Source: Phoenix dactylifera (lineage: Eukaryota; Streptophyta; Magnoliopsida; Arecales; Arecaceae). From it: DNA of 64,000 nucleotides. The first letter of the stretch is position 1. Every line of letters starts with the position of its first letter. The stretch lies in NCBI RefSeq assembly GCF_009389715.1, contig NC_052393.1, positions 5,394,001 through 5,458,000 of the forward strand, in the 5' to 3' direction. A program made the position numbers and the translations under genes. Shown one piece after another: positions 61,435 through 64,000 of the stretch. The notes beneath the pieces are model-generated. The model was not told where the DNA came from. It did no database searches and saw only the letters and a list, made by a program, of their open reading frames with translations.

Positions 61435-62485
61435 GCTAGACATATTAAGTACGTATGAATGATATGTAAAAAATTGTCATGCTTAAGAGAAGTGAAGAAT
61501 ATCTAAAGATCAAACTAGAATGTTCAAAATACCTGATTTAGATTATTTGACTAAGTATACAAAGATCAAATATTAAAAAAAATGATCTAAGGAAACATAT
61601 TTGGATCTTAGATATTTATTGGTAAATGAGCTTGAAATTTGTTCTTCAGTTCCTTAAGGGTATACATGCATATATGGAAGAGGAGTACATGAGTGGTAAC
61701 CAAGAAGGAACCCAATTAAAAGATGAGTTAAGAAGAGAGAGAAAGAGAGGGAGTGAGAATAGAAGGAAAAAAGAAAAAAGATGGGCAGACTCATGAAGAT
61801 ACTCATGTACTAAATGAGTAATCCATGCAACCCTTACTCAGGTTGGCTGAATAAGTGGACGCATACTAAAAAATAAACAAGTCATGATTCAAGCATAAGG
61901 ACCTGATTGAGACCTGAACATGAAAAAATATAATCATAAGCAGGTAACTAATGGTAACACTCGAAGGTAGGAAATAAAAAGTATCCTGACGTGTTTTGTA
62001 CTCTCTCCACCAATTGGTTCATATATATGTCCAATTTCCAATTTAAACACATTAATTGGAACAGAAGTGCAAGAAAATGTCTCCACACAAAATGTCTCTC
62101 CAAAGTCCCACCATATCACTATTCCTTGCTCTAAACCTAATGCCTCCATCAAAGCCTCACCATTAAGAATGTCCGTCCTACGACCAAATTGAAGGCATTC
62201 ACACTCTACCCTAAACCTAAACATATAGTATCTCTCTGAAAAGACACATTATTATTTCCAATGCTCCAAAATTGTAAATACAACAAGACTGATAAGGCTA
62301 TAATGAAGTTCCTAAAATTCCTGAGAAGTTACAACTGAAGCACTTTATTTGTTTAGGCAACAAAAACCAAGTCAAATAAGCAATAAAAAAAATAAAAAAT
62401 CATGGTTATCAGTCAATTTTTAATAGTTGTTTGATAGAATTCTTTAAATGATTTCTAATACCATTGTTGTCATCTTCCTCATGAT
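61435..62485. other. AT-rich spacer, no supported gene
   Basis: One minus-strand frame (61934-62224, 96 codons) has a protein-like stretch (EALMEALGLEQGIVIWWDFG) but no family I recognise, and no splice context. It is left uncalled. Confidence 0.35.
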
Positions 62486-63194
62486 CAGGGTCTGCGGTAC
62501 CGATGGTACCGGTGTAAACCAGTTTTGGTACGGCACCGAACCGGTCGAGATAGGAAAAACAAAAAAAAAATGCCTCGGATGCGCGGAAGCGCGCGGGCAC
62601 ACGTTCGCGTTACCATAGTGGCATTAAATGCCCCTCTATGCGGCAATTAAAGCCCACGTGGGGTAGCCCACGTGGGCTCGCTGCCCCGCACGGCGAGCCC
62701 GCGCGGGGAATCGCGGCCAGCGTAGGGAACCACGTGCGGGCACGATTCTCTGCGCGTGGAATGCGAGCAGGCTTGCAGTTCCCCACTTGTGCCCGCTTCC
62801 CCACTCACCCCTGCGCGTGGGCACGCTGCCCCGTGCGCGGTTTTTTTTTCCTTTTTTTATTTTTTTCCTCCTCTTCTTTCCGAACCCTCCTTCTCCTTTC
62901 TCCTCCACTCTTCTCCTCTCTTTCCCGGTTCTCCCCGTTCTCCCGCGAGCAAGGAAGGAAGAGAGGTCCTCCTTCTCCCGGTACTTGCCTTCTCTTCTTC
63001 TTCTATTACTCTTTATTTTCTTCTTCCTCTTCTTCTTCTCTTCTTTCTTCCTCTTCTTTCTCCTCTTCTTCCCCGCTTCTACCGGTGCCGATTGCACCGG
63101 TTTCGGTTCAGTATCGGTTTTCACAGCCGAACCGTACCGGTAGCTGTCGGCACTGGTTCAGTACAGCCTGAACTGACCGGTTCGACAGACCTTG
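62486..63194. mobile_element. hAT-like element, 709 bp, GC-rich with pyrimidine tract
   Basis: It starts CAGGGTCTGCGGTACCG and ends with the complement of CAAGGTCTGTCGAACCGG. Flanking 8-mers are CTCATGAT and CCCATGAT (7/8). The ends carry ACCGG/GTACCG motifs like the shorter MITEs. The middle has a GC-rich part with repeated CCACGTGG-like motifs (about 62640-62830) and a 250-bp CT tract (about 62835-63080). Long frames over it on both strands are compositional. It may be a MITE that acquired foreign sequence. Confidence 0.7.
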
Positions 63195-63227
63195 CCCATG
63201 ATCATTTGTCATCATATTACTCTTAAT

Positions 63228-63492
63228 CAAGATCCGCCGAACCGGTACCGAACCGAATCGGTATGGCAGTGGCAGGTGGCCCATACCCAACTCGACTCGA
63301 AACTGAATTAACTCGGTGTGAACCGGCCAGTGCCAGCCGGTTCTGGGCGGTAAAGAACCAGTTCCAACCATTCCAATATCGGTTCTGGCCGATAGGGGAC
63401 GAAACCGAGTAGGCGAATATAAATACGAACCAACCCAGTTTCGCAACGGGTCCGTTTGGTACTGCCTAAATTGGGTGGTTCGGCAGACTTTG
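63228..63492. mobile_element. hAT-like MITE, 265 bp, perfect 8-bp duplication
   Basis: It starts CAAGATCCGCCGAACCGG and ends with the complement of CAAAGTCTGCCGAACC. Both flanks are CTCTTAAT (63220-63227 and 63493-63500), a perfect 8-bp target-site duplication. The interior is rich in GAACCGG and CGGTAC. It is probably the youngest copy, lying 33 bp from the preceding element. Confidence 0.8.
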
Positions 63493-63500
63493 CTCTTAAT

Positions 63501-64000
63501 ACGATATCTATTACATCATATCATTATTAAAGTTACCACTGTTTCTATTACAACTACTATAATTATTATTAATGCTTTTATAATTCTTGTTGTTGATATG
63601 TACTACAAGGCTGAATCATGGGCTTTGAGAAGATTTATGGATTTGTACTAGCCTAAAAATCAACCAAGCCATGCTGAAGCCAAAGAAAACCTTTAGTTAC
63701 CAGCATGTGTGGTGAACAGCATTGAAAATTATGAGTTTGCACCAAGCCAAACAAAATTCTCAGTTTGGCTTCCCTGAATGGCAATCATAATCCAATCCAA
63801 GATTCATCAATCTTCCTCTCTTAGTTTCAACTTTCAAATGCTTCAAAAGAAATCTAAATGCCCTCCTTGACCAGTTTGATTTAGCTTTTACTTCAGATCA
63901 TCAGACCATTTAAACCAGTTGTCCAACACTTATCTCTATACTTATTTTGCCGCTGTTCCATCTTGACATATAATCTTTCCTAATGACCATTTTCTATGTA
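63501..64000. other. AT-rich end of window, no gene found
   Basis: It includes ATTATTA-rich sequence at about 63510-63590. Nothing else can be supported. Confidence 0.4.

Noticed and set aside
61934-62224. Minus-strand 96-codon frame with some protein-like sequence
   Set aside because: I recognise no family, see no splice context, and it lies in a transposon-rich spacer.
62636-63226. Frames of 118-177 codons on both strands
   Set aside because: They are Phe/Ser/Leu or Lys/Arg/Glu runs from the CT tract inside a transposon.
1-64000. CRISPR arrays, bacterial operons, rRNA genes
   Set aside because: None seen; gene structure, introns and repeats are those of a plant nuclear genome.

Overview
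This is nuclear DNA from a flowering plant, most likely a monocot and plausibly a palm. The evidence is spliced genes with long repeat-filled introns, plant-only families (RAV-type AP2/B3, CSLD, NHL, TOL), a CSLD protein closest in my memory to grass CSLD1, and wide AT-rich spacers full of degenerate transposons. The species is an inference; no search was run.

Layout. Bases 1-2.8 kb hold no recognisable gene and one LTR-like remnant. A single-exon AP2/B3 repressor-type transcription factor lies at 2.84-3.92 kb (-), with a probable 5'UTR intron. A four-exon gene for a small B12D/MLRQ-like, probably mitochondrial, membrane protein lies at 8.7-10.3 kb (-). The CIA-pathway gene AE7 (MIP18/CIAO2B family) spans 13.3-23.5 kb (+) with five coding exons; its first coding intron looks like a U12-type AT-AA intron and its 5.3 kb third intron is full of repeats. 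A single-exon NHL/LEA_2 membrane protein is at 26.3-27.0 kb (+). A complete cellulose synthase-like D gene (CSLD1-like, 1147 aa, three coding exons) runs 30.2-36.3 kb (-). A TOM1-like (TOL1-type) VHS-GAT ubiquitin-sorting adaptor runs 41.3-53.4 kb (-); its 9 kb second intron holds a 2.35 kb solo LTR with an exact target-site duplication, a tandem hairpin repeat and a foldback element. From 54 to 64 kb there are a LINE RNase H fragment, a plastid atpB fragment, an orphan terminal exon and a cluster of four small transposons.

The genes do not form a pathway. The most distinctive non-genic content is a family of small foldback elements with CAAGG/CATGG termini and 8-bp target-site duplications. 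I located nine copies by their ends; these are hAT-like MITEs rich in GTACCG/CCGGTAC motifs. The best single gene-level observation is the unusual AE7 intron.
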